Positions 35,861-44,554 of a stretch of DNA of 64,000 bases are shown one piece after another. Position numbers and translations under genes: made by a program. The notes beneath the pieces are model-generated. The model saw nothing but the letters and a program-made list of their open reading frames with translations, was not told the DNA's origin and ran no database searches. The DNA is taken from assembly GCA_001898415.1 (NCBI GenBank), contig MKTU01000035.1, positions 1 to 64,000 of the forward strand, written 5' to 3'. The stretch is from Rhodanobacter sp. 67-28 (GTDB lineage Bacteria; Pseudomonadota; Gammaproteobacteria; Xanthomonadales; Rhodanobacteraceae). How positions within the stretch are numbered: the first letter of the stretch is position 1; each line of letters begins with the position of its first letter.

Positions 35861-36359
35861 GTAATGAGCTCCTGGAAAAATTGGGGACAAACGCGCCCGA
35901 TGCGGCCGCAAAGCCCCATGCAAGAATTTCCGTGCGAGACACGGCGTTGGTATTCGTCAGCGGTCCGGCGATCCCGAACTACGTCCGCCGGTGGCTGCCT
36001 TCCCCCTGAGGTTCCCTGCAGGGACAGCACATGGACGCGTAACTGCAAGACGACAAAGGCGTCGCCACGGGATCATCCCCCAGCCTCCCAGATGGTGGAC
36101 CCGGCGACGTTATTACTTGCGATACCGCCTGACAATCCGACTTTTTCCTACGCCGGGTGATCGCGGTCACGTCCTGCCGGATGCGCGCACGACATCGACG
36201 CCGCAGCGTCGCGGATGCTTCGGAAGCTTTCGGATAGCTTGTCCGTGGTCACTTTCGCGAACGCGAAAGTCCATCGACGAGCGCTGCGGGCGCGATGGTA
36301 CCGAACTGTTCCTGCGCGTCAGCGCGACGCAAGATTTTCCGACGCCGACCTCGCGCCGT
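35861..36359. other. Intergenic region upstream of the M4 protease gene
   Basis: No gene is visible in these 499 bp. A near-perfect palindrome ACTTTCGCG-AA-CGCGAAAGT lies at 36251-36270 and could be a regulator site. The region should hold the protease promoter on the minus strand, but no clear match was seen. A c-di-GMP riboswitch was looked for and not found. Confidence 0.45.
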
Positions 36360-36917
36360 TCAGAGCATGCCGGTTTCCAGCTTCGCCTCGTCGGACATCA
36401 TCGAGTGGTTCCACGGCGGGTCGAACACCAGGTCCACGTCGGCCTCGGAGATGGTGGGGATCATCTCAAGCTTGGTGCGCGCGTCGTCCACCAGGATGTC
36501 GCCCATGCCGCAACCGGGCGCGGTGAGGGTGAGCTTGACGTAGACCTTGCGTTCGCCGGATTCGCCGTGCTCCATGCTCAGGTCGTAGACCAGCCCGAGA
36601 TCGACCACGTTGACCGGGATCTCCGGGTCGAACACCGTGCGCAACTGGTCCCAGGCAAGCTTCTCCACGTCGGCATCGGTGGCGTCCGGCGGCACTTCGA
36701 TCGGCACCGGCCGATCCTTGCCCAGCGCATCGGCATCGTCGCCGGCCACGCGGAACAGGTTGCCCTCGACGTAGACGGTGAAACTGCCGCCGAGGGCCTG
36801 GGTTATGTAGCCGATCTGGCCCGCGGGCAACGTCACCACCTCGCCCTGCGGCACCATCACGGCGCTGCAATCGCGCACCAGGGTGACCGGTTCGCTGCTC
36901 AGACTGAAACCACTCAT
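36360..36917 (-). CDS. sufT: Fe-S assembly protein SufT (DUF59)
   Basis: A 185-residue protein from the ATG at 36917. The C-terminal half is a DUF59/MIP18 domain: LRTVFDPEIPVNVVDLGLVYDL and LTAPGCGMGDILVDDARTK, with the conserved Cys in PGCG. The N-terminal part (PQGEVVTLPAGQIGYITQALGG) is the SufT-specific barrel. SufT helps mature Fe-S proteins. It stands alone here, not in a suf operon. Confidence 0.92.
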   Translation of the reverse strand: MSGFSLSSEPVTLVRDCSAVMVPQGEVVTLPAGQIGYITQALGGSFTVYVEGNLFRVAGDDADALGKDRPVPIEVPPDATDADVEKLAWDQLRTVFDPEIPVNVVDLGLVYDLSMEHGESGERKVYVKLTLTAPGCGMGDILVDDARTKLEMIPTISEADVDLVFDPPWNHSMMSDEAKLETGML

Positions 36918-37130
36918 GCCAACGACTTTCCCGTATCCACAGGCGCGGCCACATGCCATGCCGAAGTGCCCATTATGCCGCCCGCGGCGCGCGACCGCTT
37001 GTTCCAGATCAGCCCGGCGGGAGATGAGGCGACGTTTTGCCCGCCCGTCCCGGCGCGCAGCGCACGGTATGATGGCCGCTTTGCCGACGGATCAAGCGAT
37101 GCCTTGCACCCACCTGGCGGGACGCCACCA

Positions 37131-37577
37131 ATGAGGGCGCGCAGCGTGCCGGCCCTGCTGTTTGCGCTGTTCAGCGCCGCCATGCTGGGGCTTGCCGCCG
37201 GCGCCGCGTGGATGGTGGTGGCGCTGTACTCGCGCCATCCCCTGCCCTGGCTGGTGGTGCCGATCGGCGTCATGCTGGCGTGGGTCATCCGCGCCGGCGT
37301 GCATCGCCCCGGCATCGGCGCGCTGCTGCTGGCCGCCGGCGCCACCGCGTTGTCGGCGATCTACGTCAACCTGCTGATCGCCGGCGTGAAGGTCGCGGGC
37401 AGCATGGGCCTGGACCTGATCGAGGCGATGCGCACCGCCGGCATCGGCATGCTGTGGCAGCTGGCGCGCATGGGCCTGACCCCCGCCGATTTCATCTGGA
37501 CCTTGCTGGCCATGCTGCTGGCCGGGTGGCTGGCCTCCCGCCAACGGCGTTCACCCCCACCCGTGAAGAACACCTAG
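37131..37577 (+). CDS. Small hypothetical membrane protein
   Basis: A 148-residue protein with about four hydrophobic segments (ALLFALFSAAMLGLAAGAAWMVVAL, WLVVPIGVMLAWVIRAG, GALLLAAGATALSAIYVNLLIAG, FIWTLLAMLLAGWLAS). No known family is recognised. The Ala/Leu-rich composition fits an inner-membrane protein. It is divergent from sufT and followed by a family A repeat, then the convergent pntB. Confidence 0.7.
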   Translation: MRARSVPALLFALFSAAMLGLAAGAAWMVVALYSRHPLPWLVVPIGVMLAWVIRAGVHRPGIGALLLAAGATALSAIYVNLLIAGVKVAGSMGLDLIEAMRTAGIGMLWQLARMGLTPADFIWTLLAMLLAGWLASRQRRSPPPVKNT

Positions 37578-37640
37578 GGCGGGCACCGCCCGCCGCCTTT
37601 CATTCCGCGAAGCAAGAGCCGGCGGGCCGTGCCCGTTACG
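37575..37640. repeat. Palindromic repeat, family A
   Basis: TAGGGCGGGCACCGCCCGCC faces GGCGGGCCGTGCCCGTTACGG. It overlaps the stop of the membrane protein gene and sits in the convergent gap before pntB. Confidence 0.8.
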
Positions 37641-37658
37641 GCATGCAGCGAGGCGGCC

Positions 37659-39116
37659 TCAGCCGTCGATCGCCTTCACCTCGTTGACCAGCTCGCCCAC
37701 CGCCGCCTGGCCGTCGCCGTACAGCATGCGGGTGTTGTCGGCGTAGAACAGCGCGTTCTCGATGCCGGCGAAGCCGGTGCCCTTGCCGCGCTTGATCACG
37801 ATCACCTGCTTCGCGTTCACCACGTCCAGGATCGGCATGCCGTAGATCGGCGAGGCCGGGTCGGTCTTGGCCACCGGATTGACCACGTCGTTGGCGCCGA
37901 TCACCAGCGCCACGTCGGTGGTGGCAAACTCCGGGTTGATGTCGTCCATGTCGGCGATCAGGTCGTACGGCACGCCGGCCTCGGCCAGCAGCACGTTCAT
38001 GTGGCCGGGCATGCGACCGGCGACCGGGTGGATCGCGAACTTCACCTTCACGCCACGCTTCATCAGGAGTTGCGCGAACTCCCACACCTTGTGCTGCGCC
38101 TGCGCCACCGCCAGGCCGTAGCCGGGCACGATCACCACGCGCTCGGCGTAGGCCATCATCACTGCCGCGTCGGCGGCGTCGATCGGCTTCTGCGCACCCT
38201 CGATCGCCTGCGCCTCGCCGCCGGCCGCGCCGAAGCTGCCGAACAGCACGTTGCCGATCGAGCGGTTCATTGCCTTGGCCATCAACTGGGTCAGCAAGGT
38301 ACCCGCCGCGCCGACCACCATGCCGGCAATGATCATCGCCTCGTTGCCCAGCACGAAACCCTCGAAGGACACCGCCAGGCCGGTGAACGCGTTGTACAGC
38401 GAGATCACCACCGGCATGTCGGCGCCGCCGATCGGCAGCGTCATCATCAGGCCGAAGGCGAGCGCCAGCGCGAAGAACGCCGCGATCAGCGCCGGGCTGG
38501 CATGACCGGTCGCCAGCAGCACGCCGACCACCACCGCCGCGGCGAGCAACAACAGATTCACCGCGCGCTGGCCGGGAAACACGAAGCGCTTGTCCATCCA
38601 GCCCTGCAGCTTGGCGAACGCGACCAGCGAACCGGAGAAGCTCACCGCGCCGATCAGCGCACCGAGCACGCCCAGCGCCAGCTCGGTCGGCGACAGCGCC
38701 GGCGGCAGGCCGTTCACCGCCCAGGCTTCGGGCCGCAGCGGCGAGGTATCCGGCACCGCGTGCAGCAGTCCCGACGAACGCGCGTAGCCGATCAGCTCGA
38801 CCGCGCCGATCGCCGCCGCCGCGCCGCCGCCCATGCCGTTGTACAGCGCCACCATCTGCGGCATCGCGGTCATTGCCACGCGGCGGCCGGTCCACCACGC
38901 GGCGCTGACGCCGATCAGCACCGCGGCAAGGATCAGCCCGCGGTTGTGCATGTCCGGCAGGAAAAACGTGGCCAGCACCGCCAGCACCATGCCGTAACCG
39001 GCCCACACGATGCCGCCGCGCGCGGTGCGCGGCGAACTCATGCGTTTCAGGCCCAGGATGAACAGCAGCGCGGCGAGGAAATAGCAGGCCTTTATGACGG
39101 TGGGCAGCCAGCTCAT
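37659..39116 (-). CDS. pntB: NAD(P) transhydrogenase beta subunit
   Basis: A 485-residue membrane and dIII subunit. The N-terminal half has about eight to nine helices. The NADP-binding domain carries VVIVPGYGLAVAQAQHKVWEF, FAIHPVAGRMPGHMNVLLAEA, VIGANDVVNP and GYAGIENALFYADNTRMLYGD in close form. It transfers hydride from NADH to NADP, driven by the proton gradient. The start ATG touches the pntAB TGA by one base (TGATG); a GTG one codon earlier is an alternative. Confidence 0.96.
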   Translation of the reverse strand: MSWLPTVIKACYFLAALLFILGLKRMSSPRTARGGIVWAGYGMVLAVLATFFLPDMHNRGLILAAVLIGVSAAWWTGRRVAMTAMPQMVALYNGMGGGAAAAIGAVELIGYARSSGLLHAVPDTSPLRPEAWAVNGLPPALSPTELALGVLGALIGAVSFSGSLVAFAKLQGWMDKRFVFPGQRAVNLLLLAAAVVVGVLLATGHASPALIAAFFALALAFGLMMTLPIGGADMPVVISLYNAFTGLAVSFEGFVLGNEAMIIAGMVVGAAGTLLTQLMAKAMNRSIGNVLFGSFGAAGGEAQAIEGAQKPIDAADAAVMMAYAERVVIVPGYGLAVAQAQHKVWEFAQLLMKRGVKVKFAIHPVAGRMPGHMNVLLAEAGVPYDLIADMDDINPEFATTDVALVIGANDVVNPVAKTDPASPIYGMPILDVVNAKQVIVIKRGKGTGFAGIENALFYADNTRMLYGDGQAAVGELVNEVKAIDG

Positions 39117-39421
39117 CACTTGGCCCCCTTGCCGGCGCCCGGCTTGCTGGACTTGAACATTTCCAGCATCCGCTCGGTCACCACGTAGCCGCCGGCGGCG
39201 TTGCCCGCACCAAGCAGCACGCCGATGAAGCCGATCGCGATCTCGAACGGCGTGTTCGCGTGGCCTAGCGCAATCATCGCCCCGACCAGCACAATGCCGT
39301 GCACGAAGTTGGAACCGGACATCAGCGGCGTATGCAGGATCACCGGCACCCGCGCGATGATTTCATAGCCGGTAAAGGCGGCCAGCATGAAGATGTACAG
39401 CGCCAGGAAACCGTCGATCAT
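39116..39421 (-). CDS. pntAB: NAD(P) transhydrogenase alpha subunit 2 (membrane part)
   Basis: A 101-residue protein from the ATG at 39421. Three helices are visible (FLALYIFMLAAFTGYEII, MSGSNFVHGIVLVGAMIAL, FEIAIGFIGVLLGAGNAAGGYVVTERML). It is the separate membrane portion of the alpha subunit seen in split transhydrogenases. Unusually, its partner pntAA is not adjacent: it is 1.8 kb upstream across three plus-strand genes. Confidence 0.93.
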   Translation of the reverse strand: MIDGFLALYIFMLAAFTGYEIIARVPVILHTPLMSGSNFVHGIVLVGAMIALGHANTPFEIAIGFIGVLLGAGNAAGGYVVTERMLEMFKSSKPGAGKGAK

Positions 39422-39589
39422 GAGCCCATCCCCCGTGAGAGCCGCCCGCCAGGATGCATCCGAACCTGCATCATACGGGAAGCCCGGCGTGCGTCGAGGC
39501 CGGGCCGCCGATCGGCGCACGGCGCCGCGCGACTCGCGCAGGCGGTCAACCCTGGCGGGCCTGCCGCGTTGAACAGGCAGGAACCACCG

Positions 39590-40234
39590 ATGGAGCCCGT
39601 CGATGACATCACCGATGGCAGCGGAGCGTCGGCCGTGAATGCCGCCGCCGGCATGCTCGAGGCCGACCTGCTCGCCGCGGGCGAGCCGGGCGCTGCGCGC
39701 GCGGTGCCGGCCACGCTGGATGCGTTCCTGGCCGACGTGGAGCGCCGCGCGTTCCGCATGGCCGAGCTGCAGTTGCGCCATCGCGAGGACGCCATGGACG
39801 CGGTGCAGGACGCCATGCTGCGACTGGTACGGCATTATCGCGACAAGCCGGCCGCGGAATGGGCGCCGCTGTTCTGGGGCATCCTGCGTCGACGCATCGT
39901 GGACCTGCAGCGCCGGCGCAAGGTGCGCTCGATCGTCGTCGGCTGGCTCGGCGGCGGGCATGACGACGGCGGCGACGAGCTGCCCGTGTGGGAGCCGGCC
40001 GACCCGGGCAAGGACCCGCTGGGCCGGCTGCACGACGCGCAGTCGTACGCGGACATGGCCGCGGCGGTGCAGCGCTTGCCCAGGCGCCAGCGCGAGGCGT
40101 TCATCCTGCGCATGCTGGAAGGGCTCGACGTGGCGGAGACCGCACGCGCCATGGGCTGCGGCGAAGGCAGCGTGAAAACCCATCTGTCGCGCGCCATGCA
40201 TCAGCTGCGCGACCAACTGGAGGATTGGCGATGA
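39590..40234 (+). CDS. ECF RNA polymerase sigma factor
   Basis: A 214-residue protein from the ATG at 39590. Region 2 is AELQLRHREDAMDAVQDAMLRLV followed by WGILRRRIVDLQRRRK. Region 4 is LPRRQREAFILRMLEGLDVAETARAMGCGEGSVKTHLSRAM. It heads an operon with a small membrane protein (4-bp overlap) and a DUF3106 protein, a triad common in xanthomonads. The signal is unknown. The operon lies between pntAA and pntAB on the opposite strand. Confidence 0.9.
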   Translation: MEPVDDITDGSGASAVNAAAGMLEADLLAAGEPGAARAVPATLDAFLADVERRAFRMAELQLRHREDAMDAVQDAMLRLVRHYRDKPAAEWAPLFWGILRRRIVDLQRRRKVRSIVVGWLGGGHDDGGDELPVWEPADPGKDPLGRLHDAQSYADMAAAVQRLPRRQREAFILRMLEGLDVAETARAMGCGEGSVKTHLSRAMHQLRDQLEDWR

Positions 40235-40623
40235 ACTCGCCCGAGCACGAGCACGAACCGATCGAACGGCGCGCGCACAAGCTGTGGCGCGAGGCCGCAC
40301 ACCATCTTGACGCGAGCACGACCGCGCGGCTGCGCGCCGCCCGTCGCGAAGCGCTGCAGCCGTCAACCGCACCGCAGCGTCAGGCGGTGCGCTGGCTGAT
40401 CCCCACCGGCGCGCTGGCGGCCATGGCGTTGGCGGTAATGATGGTGTGGCAACCGCTGCCGCACGCGCACGCGCCATCGGCGAACCAGGCGGCCAGCAGC
40501 GCCCCGCAGGACGTGGACAACGAGCTGCCGCCCGACGCCGAGCAGGTCGATCCGGGCCTGTACCAGAACCTCGATTTCTACGCCTGGCTCGCCGCCAACG
40601 ACCGGCACCCGACCTCACGCTGA
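40231..40623 (+). CDS. Small membrane protein, putative anti-sigma factor
   Basis: A 130-residue protein whose ATG overlaps the sigma-factor TGA (ATGA). The N-terminal 50 residues are charged and helical (ERRAHKLWREAAHHLDASTTARLRAARRE). One membrane helix follows (WLIPTGALAAMALAVMMVW), then a short acidic periplasmic tail ending DFYAWLAAND. Position, size and topology fit an anti-sigma factor, but no anti-sigma motif is recognised. Confidence 0.75.
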   Translation: MNSPEHEHEPIERRAHKLWREAAHHLDASTTARLRAARREALQPSTAPQRQAVRWLIPTGALAAMALAVMMVWQPLPHAHAPSANQAASSAPQDVDNELPPDAEQVDPGLYQNLDFYAWLAANDRHPTSR

Positions 40624-40627
40624 CCCC

Positions 40628-41161
40628 ATGAACAACCCGCTGCCTTCCCTTTTGTCGCTGTTGCTTGCCGCCCTGCTCGGGGTCGCGGCCACGCCGCTGT
40701 GCGCGCAAACGCCCACGCCGCCACCGGCGAGCGCGGACGCGCCTGCACGCACCCCGTGGAACGGCCTGGCACCGAGCCAGCGCGAGATGCTGGCGCCGCT
40801 CAAGGACGAATGGGATCAGCTGTCGCCACGCAAGCAGGCGCACCTGCTGCACCGCACCCGGTACTGGACCACGCTGCCACCCGAGCGCCGCGAGGAGATC
40901 CGCCAGCGCATCGTCCACTGGCAGCAGATGACGCCGGAGCAGCGCCGTCAGGCGCGCGCCAACGAGCACCGGTTCCGCGAGATGTCGCCGGCAGAACGCC
41001 AGCGCGTGCACCGCAGCTTCGAGCGCTTCCAGAGCCTGCCTCCCGCGCAGCGCGAACAGCTGAAACGCGAATGGCGCCAGCTGTCGCCCGAGCAGCGGCA
41101 GCAGCGAATCCAGCAGCACGACCGCGACGGCGGCACCGGCACCGGGCATCCGCCCCGGTAA
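40628..41161 (+). CDS. DUF3106 periplasmic protein
   Basis: A 177-residue protein. The signal peptide is LLSLLLAALLGVAATPLCAQ. The body is made of DUF3106 motifs: WNGLAPSQREMLAPLKDEWDQLSPRKQAHLL, then repeated LPPxxRE, MTPEQRRQ and LSPEQRQQR units, giving charged helices with periodic P-E-Q-R. It resembles Spy/CpxP-like chaperones only in general composition. It is the third gene of the ECF operon and likely a target or modulator of that pathway. Confidence 0.88.
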   Translation: MNNPLPSLLSLLLAALLGVAATPLCAQTPTPPPASADAPARTPWNGLAPSQREMLAPLKDEWDQLSPRKQAHLLHRTRYWTTLPPERREEIRQRIVHWQQMTPEQRRQARANEHRFREMSPAERQRVHRSFERFQSLPPAQREQLKREWRQLSPEQRQQRIQQHDRDGGTGTGHPPR

Positions 41162-41170
41162 CTCACGCCG

Positions 41171-41190
41171 GGCCGCGGATGACCGCGGCC
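41171..41190. terminator. Hairpin between convergent DUF3106 and pntAA genes
   Basis: GGCCGCGG (41171-41178) pairs with CCGCGGCC (41183-41190) around ATGA. It fills the 30-bp gap between two convergent stop codons. There is no T run. Confidence 0.45.
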
Positions 41191-41191
41191 A

Positions 41192-42292
41192 TCAGCCCTG
41201 GAAGCGGGTCTCCCCGGCGTGCGCCAGGCAGCTCCTGGCGAGCAGCTCGTCGTCGAAATCCGGTTTCAGCGCATCGTCGTGCAGCAGCAGCTCGACGAAG
41301 TTGTACACGTTGCGCGCGTACATCTCCGAGGCATGCAGCGGCGCGCCGGCGGGCAGGTTCAGCGGCCCGATGATCGTCACGCCGCCATGCTCGACGTGCT
41401 CGCCGGGACGGGTCAGCTCGCAGTTGCCGCCGCCCTCGGCGGCGAGGTCGACGATCAGGGCGCCGGGCTTCATGCCCTCGACCATCGCGGTGGTGAGGAT
41501 CTTCGGTGCCGGCCGACCCGGCACCGCCGCGGTGCTCACCACCACGTCGAACGACTTCAAGTGATTCGCCAGCGCCTGCTGCTGCGCGGCGCGTTCCTCC
41601 GCCGACAGCTCGCGTGCATAGCCGCCACTGCCGGCGGCACTGACACCCAGGTCGAGGAACTTCGCGCCCAGCGATTCCACCTGCTCGCGCGTTTCCGGGC
41701 GCACGTCGTAACCCTCGATCTGCGCGCCGAGCCGGCGCGCGGTGGCGATCGCCTGCAGCCCAGCCACGCCGGCGCCGATCACCAGCACCTTCGACGGCCG
41801 GATCGTGCCGGCCGCGGTGGTCAGCATCGGAAAGAACTTCGGCGACGCCTCGGCCGCGATCAGCATGGCCCGATAACCGGCCACCGCCGCCTGCGAACTG
41901 AGCACGTCCATCGCCTGCGCACGCGTGGTGCGCGGCAGCAGCTCCAGCGAGAACGCGGTCAGCTTGCGCGCGGTCAGCGCGGCGATGCGCTCGGCGGCGC
42001 CGTACGGCCGCAACTGGCCGACGACCACGCTGCCCTCGCGCAGGCTGGAGAACACCGCGTCCTCGGGCGGCAACACGCACGCCAGCACGTCGGCCTGCGC
42101 CAGCACGTCGCTGGCATCGGCAAACTCGGCGTCGGCATAGGCCTGGTCGGGAAAGCCGGCTGCGCGCCCGGCGTCGTGCTCCAGCAGCACGCGCAGCCCC
42201 TTGCCGCGCAGCTTCTTCGCCATCTCCGGGGTGATCGCCACGCGCCGCTCACCGGCGGCAGTCTCTCGCAAGGCGGCAATGGTGACAGGCAT
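41192..42292 (-). CDS. pntAA: NAD(P) transhydrogenase alpha subunit 1 (dI)
   Basis: A 366-residue NAD-binding subunit related to alanine dehydrogenase. ETAAGERRVAITPEMAKKL is the N-terminal signature. VLVIGAGVAGLQAIATARRLGA is the dinucleotide fold. GYDVRPETREQVESLGAKFLDL follows, and the mobile loop contains SEMYARNVYNF. It works with PntAB and PntB at the membrane. The membrane subunits are 1.8 kb downstream, beyond an oppositely oriented ECF operon, so joint transcription would have to pass antisense through it. Confidence 0.94.
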   Translation of the reverse strand: MPVTIAALRETAAGERRVAITPEMAKKLRGKGLRVLLEHDAGRAAGFPDQAYADAEFADASDVLAQADVLACVLPPEDAVFSSLREGSVVVGQLRPYGAAERIAALTARKLTAFSLELLPRTTRAQAMDVLSSQAAVAGYRAMLIAAEASPKFFPMLTTAAGTIRPSKVLVIGAGVAGLQAIATARRLGAQIEGYDVRPETREQVESLGAKFLDLGVSAAGSGGYARELSAEERAAQQQALANHLKSFDVVVSTAAVPGRPAPKILTTAMVEGMKPGALIVDLAAEGGGNCELTRPGEHVEHGGVTIIGPLNLPAGAPLHASEMYARNVYNFVELLLHDDALKPDFDDELLARSCLAHAGETRFQG

Positions 42293-42421
42293 GGTGCGAT
42301 CCCCGTGGAATGTTCCTGCCATCTTAGCGGCAGTTGGCTTTGATCCGGACGCGCGCACGAGAGTAAGCTGGCCCGCCGGATCGCGCTGCACGCAGCGCCG
42401 GGGTCATCGCCGGAGATCACG

Positions 42422-42838
42422 ATGCCCGCAAGCCCCCCCACCCTGGATGACCTGCTCACGCTGGCGCGCGCCGCGCGCGAACACGCCTACGCGCCGTATT
42501 CCCGCTTCCACGTGGGTGCCGCGGTACTGACCCGTGACGGCCGGACGTTCGGCGGGTGCAACGTGGAGAACGCCGCCTACGGCCTGTGCAACTGCGCCGA
42601 ACGCACGGCCCTGTTCAGCGCGGTCGCCGCCGGTTGCCGACCCGGCGATTTCGCTGCCATCGCGGTGGTCGCCGATACCCCGGAGGCAGTCACGCCCTGC
42701 GGCGCCTGCCGCCAGGTGATGGCCGAATTGTGTGACGAGGCTACCCCGGTGCTGCTGGCCAACCTCACCGGCGCCACCCGCGAAACCAGCGTGGCCGCGC
42801 TGCTGCCCGGCTCGTTCAAGCTGCCGCTGCGAGCTTGA
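42422..42838 (+). CDS. cdd: Cytidine deaminase
   Basis: A 138-residue small-type deaminase converting cytidine to uridine in pyrimidine salvage. YAPYSRFHVGAAVLTRDG, then GCNVENAAYGLCNCAERTALF (zinc ligand Cys and catalytic Glu in CAE) and TPCGACRQVMAEL (PCGAC zinc ligands) are complete. Length fits the tetrameric form. It is divergent from pntAA and followed by a family A repeat. Confidence 0.96.
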   Translation: MPASPPTLDDLLTLARAAREHAYAPYSRFHVGAAVLTRDGRTFGGCNVENAAYGLCNCAERTALFSAVAAGCRPGDFAAIAVVADTPEAVTPCGACRQVMAELCDEATPVLLANLTGATRETSVAALLPGSFKLPLRA

Positions 42839-42857
42839 GAGGTTGTGTGGAAATAGC

Positions 42858-42933
42858 GTAGGGCGGGCACTGCCCGCCGCTTCCCGTCACGCCGTCGCGA
42901 AGCAGAATGCCGGCGGGCAGTGCCCGCCCTACG
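42858..42933. repeat. Palindromic repeat, family A
   Basis: GTAGGGCGGGCACTGCCCGCC faces GGCGGGCAGTGCCCGCCCTAC. It lies between cdd and the nitroreductase gene, both on the plus strand. Confidence 0.85.
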
Positions 42934-42999
42934 TTCGACGGTTCGCACCTTGGCGACCCGCCAGCTAGGATGGAGCGTTCCGCCCCGTCGAACCACCCC

Positions 43000-43569
43000 A
43001 TGACCAACGCGCTTTCCCTGCTGCAGCAACGCCACTCCGTGCCCGCACGCCAGCTCGGCGAGCCGGCGCCGGATGACGCCACGCTGCACACCCTGCTCGA
43101 AGCGGCCATCCGCGTGCCCGATCACGGCAAGCTGGTGCCGTTCCGGCTGATCCTGCTGCGCGACGAGGCCAAGCTGGCGTTCGGCGAACAGGTGACCGCG
43201 ATCGGTATCCGCAACAACCCGGCGATGATCGGCGCCAAGCTGGAGAAGGAGCGCCACCGCTACACCTTCGCGCCGCTGGTGGTGGCCGTGGTCGCGCGCA
43301 TCGACCCCGACAGCAAGGTGCCGGAAATCGAGCAGAAGCTGTGCACCGGCAACGTGGCCTACAACATCCTGCTCGGTGCCTTCGCGCTTGGCTACGGCGC
43401 GCAATGGCTGACCGGCTGGGCCGCCTACGACCGCGAAGTCGCCGCACTGCTGGGCCTGGACGCCGACGAGCACGTGGTCGGCTTCGTCCACCTGGGCACG
43501 CCGCAGGTCGAGGTTCCCGACCGCGACCGACCGGCGCTGGCCGACCTGCTCACCACATGGATGCCATGA
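43000..43569 (+). CDS. Nitroreductase family protein (YdjA-like)
   Basis: A 189-residue FMN protein. LLQQRHSVPARQLGEPAPDDATL is the N-terminal FMN loop. RVPDHGKLVPFRLILL and GNVAYNILLGAFALGYGAQWLTG match the YdjA-type subgroup, the smallest nitroreductases. The start at 43000 is preferred; a Met ten codons upstream is possible. Its end overlaps the exonuclease start (ATGA). The physiological substrate is unknown. Confidence 0.9.
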   Translation: MTNALSLLQQRHSVPARQLGEPAPDDATLHTLLEAAIRVPDHGKLVPFRLILLRDEAKLAFGEQVTAIGIRNNPAMIGAKLEKERHRYTFAPLVVAVVARIDPDSKVPEIEQKLCTGNVAYNILLGAFALGYGAQWLTGWAAYDREVAALLGLDADEHVVGFVHLGTPQVEVPDRDRPALADLLTTWMP

Positions 43570-44486
43570 CCAGCTCGCCAGACGGACGTCCGGACGTCCA
43601 TCTTCCCACTGCCCATCTCGTCGACGGCAGCCTGTACGTGTTCCGCGCCTGGCACTCGATGCCGGACGAGTTCCACGACGTCGACGGTCATCCGGTAAAC
43701 GCCGTGCACGGCTATGCGCGCTTCCTGTGCGAGCTGCTGGAGCGGGCGCGACCGGAGCATGTCGCGGTGGCGTTCGACGCCTCGCTGACCAGCTCGTTCC
43801 GCAACACGATCTACCCGGCCTACAAGGCCAACCGCGAGCTGCCGCCGCCGAACCTGGAACGGCAGTTCGTGCAGTGCCGGGCGCTCACCGAATCGCTCGG
43901 CGTGCACCTGATGATCGACCACGAATACGAGGCCGACGACCTGATCGGCAGCACGGTGTGGAACCTGCGCGCGCTGGGTTGGCGCAGCGTGATCGTGTCG
44001 GCGGACAAGGACTTCGGCCAGCTGCTGGGCGAGCACGACGAGCAGTGGGATTACGCCCGCAACCTGCGCTGGGGGCCGGCCGGCGTCCACGACAAGCTTG
44101 GCGTGCATCCGCACCAGGTCGCCGACTATCTCGCGCTGTGCGGCGACGCGGTGGACAACATCCCCGGCGTGCCCGGCATCGGCGCCAAGACCGCCGCGGC
44201 CCTGCTCGCCCACTTCGGCAGCCTGGATGCCCTGCTCGAACGCATCGACGAAGTGGCCTTCCTGCGCCTTCGTGGCGCGGCCAGTTGCGCGGCGCGGCTG
44301 CGCCAGCATGCCGAACAGGCACGCATGTGCCGCCGGCTGACCCGGATCGCGCTGGACGCTCCCGGCGCCGGCGAAGTCGACCTCCTGCAGCGCCGGCCTC
44401 GCCCGGTCGATCAGCTCGATGCGTTGTGCGAGCAGTTGCGCTTCGGCCCGCTGACCCGCAGCCGCCTGCGCGCGCTGGCGATCTGA
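43566..44486 (+). CDS. 5'-3' exonuclease (Pol I N-domain-like)
   Basis: A 306-residue protein with the FEN/PIN-like 5' nuclease fold and no polymerase part. AHLVDGSLYVFRAWHSMP carries the first metal Asp. AVAFDASLTSSFRNTIYPAYKANR, EYEADDLIGS and VSADKDFGQLL carry more acidic ligands. GDAVDNIPGVPGIGAKTAAALLAHFGSLD is the H3TH DNA-binding motif. It may remove flaps or Okazaki primers. The ATG overlaps the nitroreductase stop; a start three codons earlier is possible. Confidence 0.93.
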   Translation: MTSSPDGRPDVHLPTAHLVDGSLYVFRAWHSMPDEFHDVDGHPVNAVHGYARFLCELLERARPEHVAVAFDASLTSSFRNTIYPAYKANRELPPPNLERQFVQCRALTESLGVHLMIDHEYEADDLIGSTVWNLRALGWRSVIVSADKDFGQLLGEHDEQWDYARNLRWGPAGVHDKLGVHPHQVADYLALCGDAVDNIPGVPGIGAKTAAALLAHFGSLDALLERIDEVAFLRLRGAASCAARLRQHAEQARMCRRLTRIALDAPGAGEVDLLQRRPRPVDQLDALCEQLRFGPLTRSRLRALAI

Positions 44487-44554
44487 GCTGATCGCTTGTC
44501 GCGGCACGCCCGACGGGCCACCATGGATGTTTCAGCCCGGACCTGCGAGCACCG

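Noticed and set aside
35861-36359. c-di-GMP riboswitch before the M4 protease
   Set aside because: Such elements occur before exoenzymes in relatives, but the conserved GACGCAAAGC-like core was not found on either strand.
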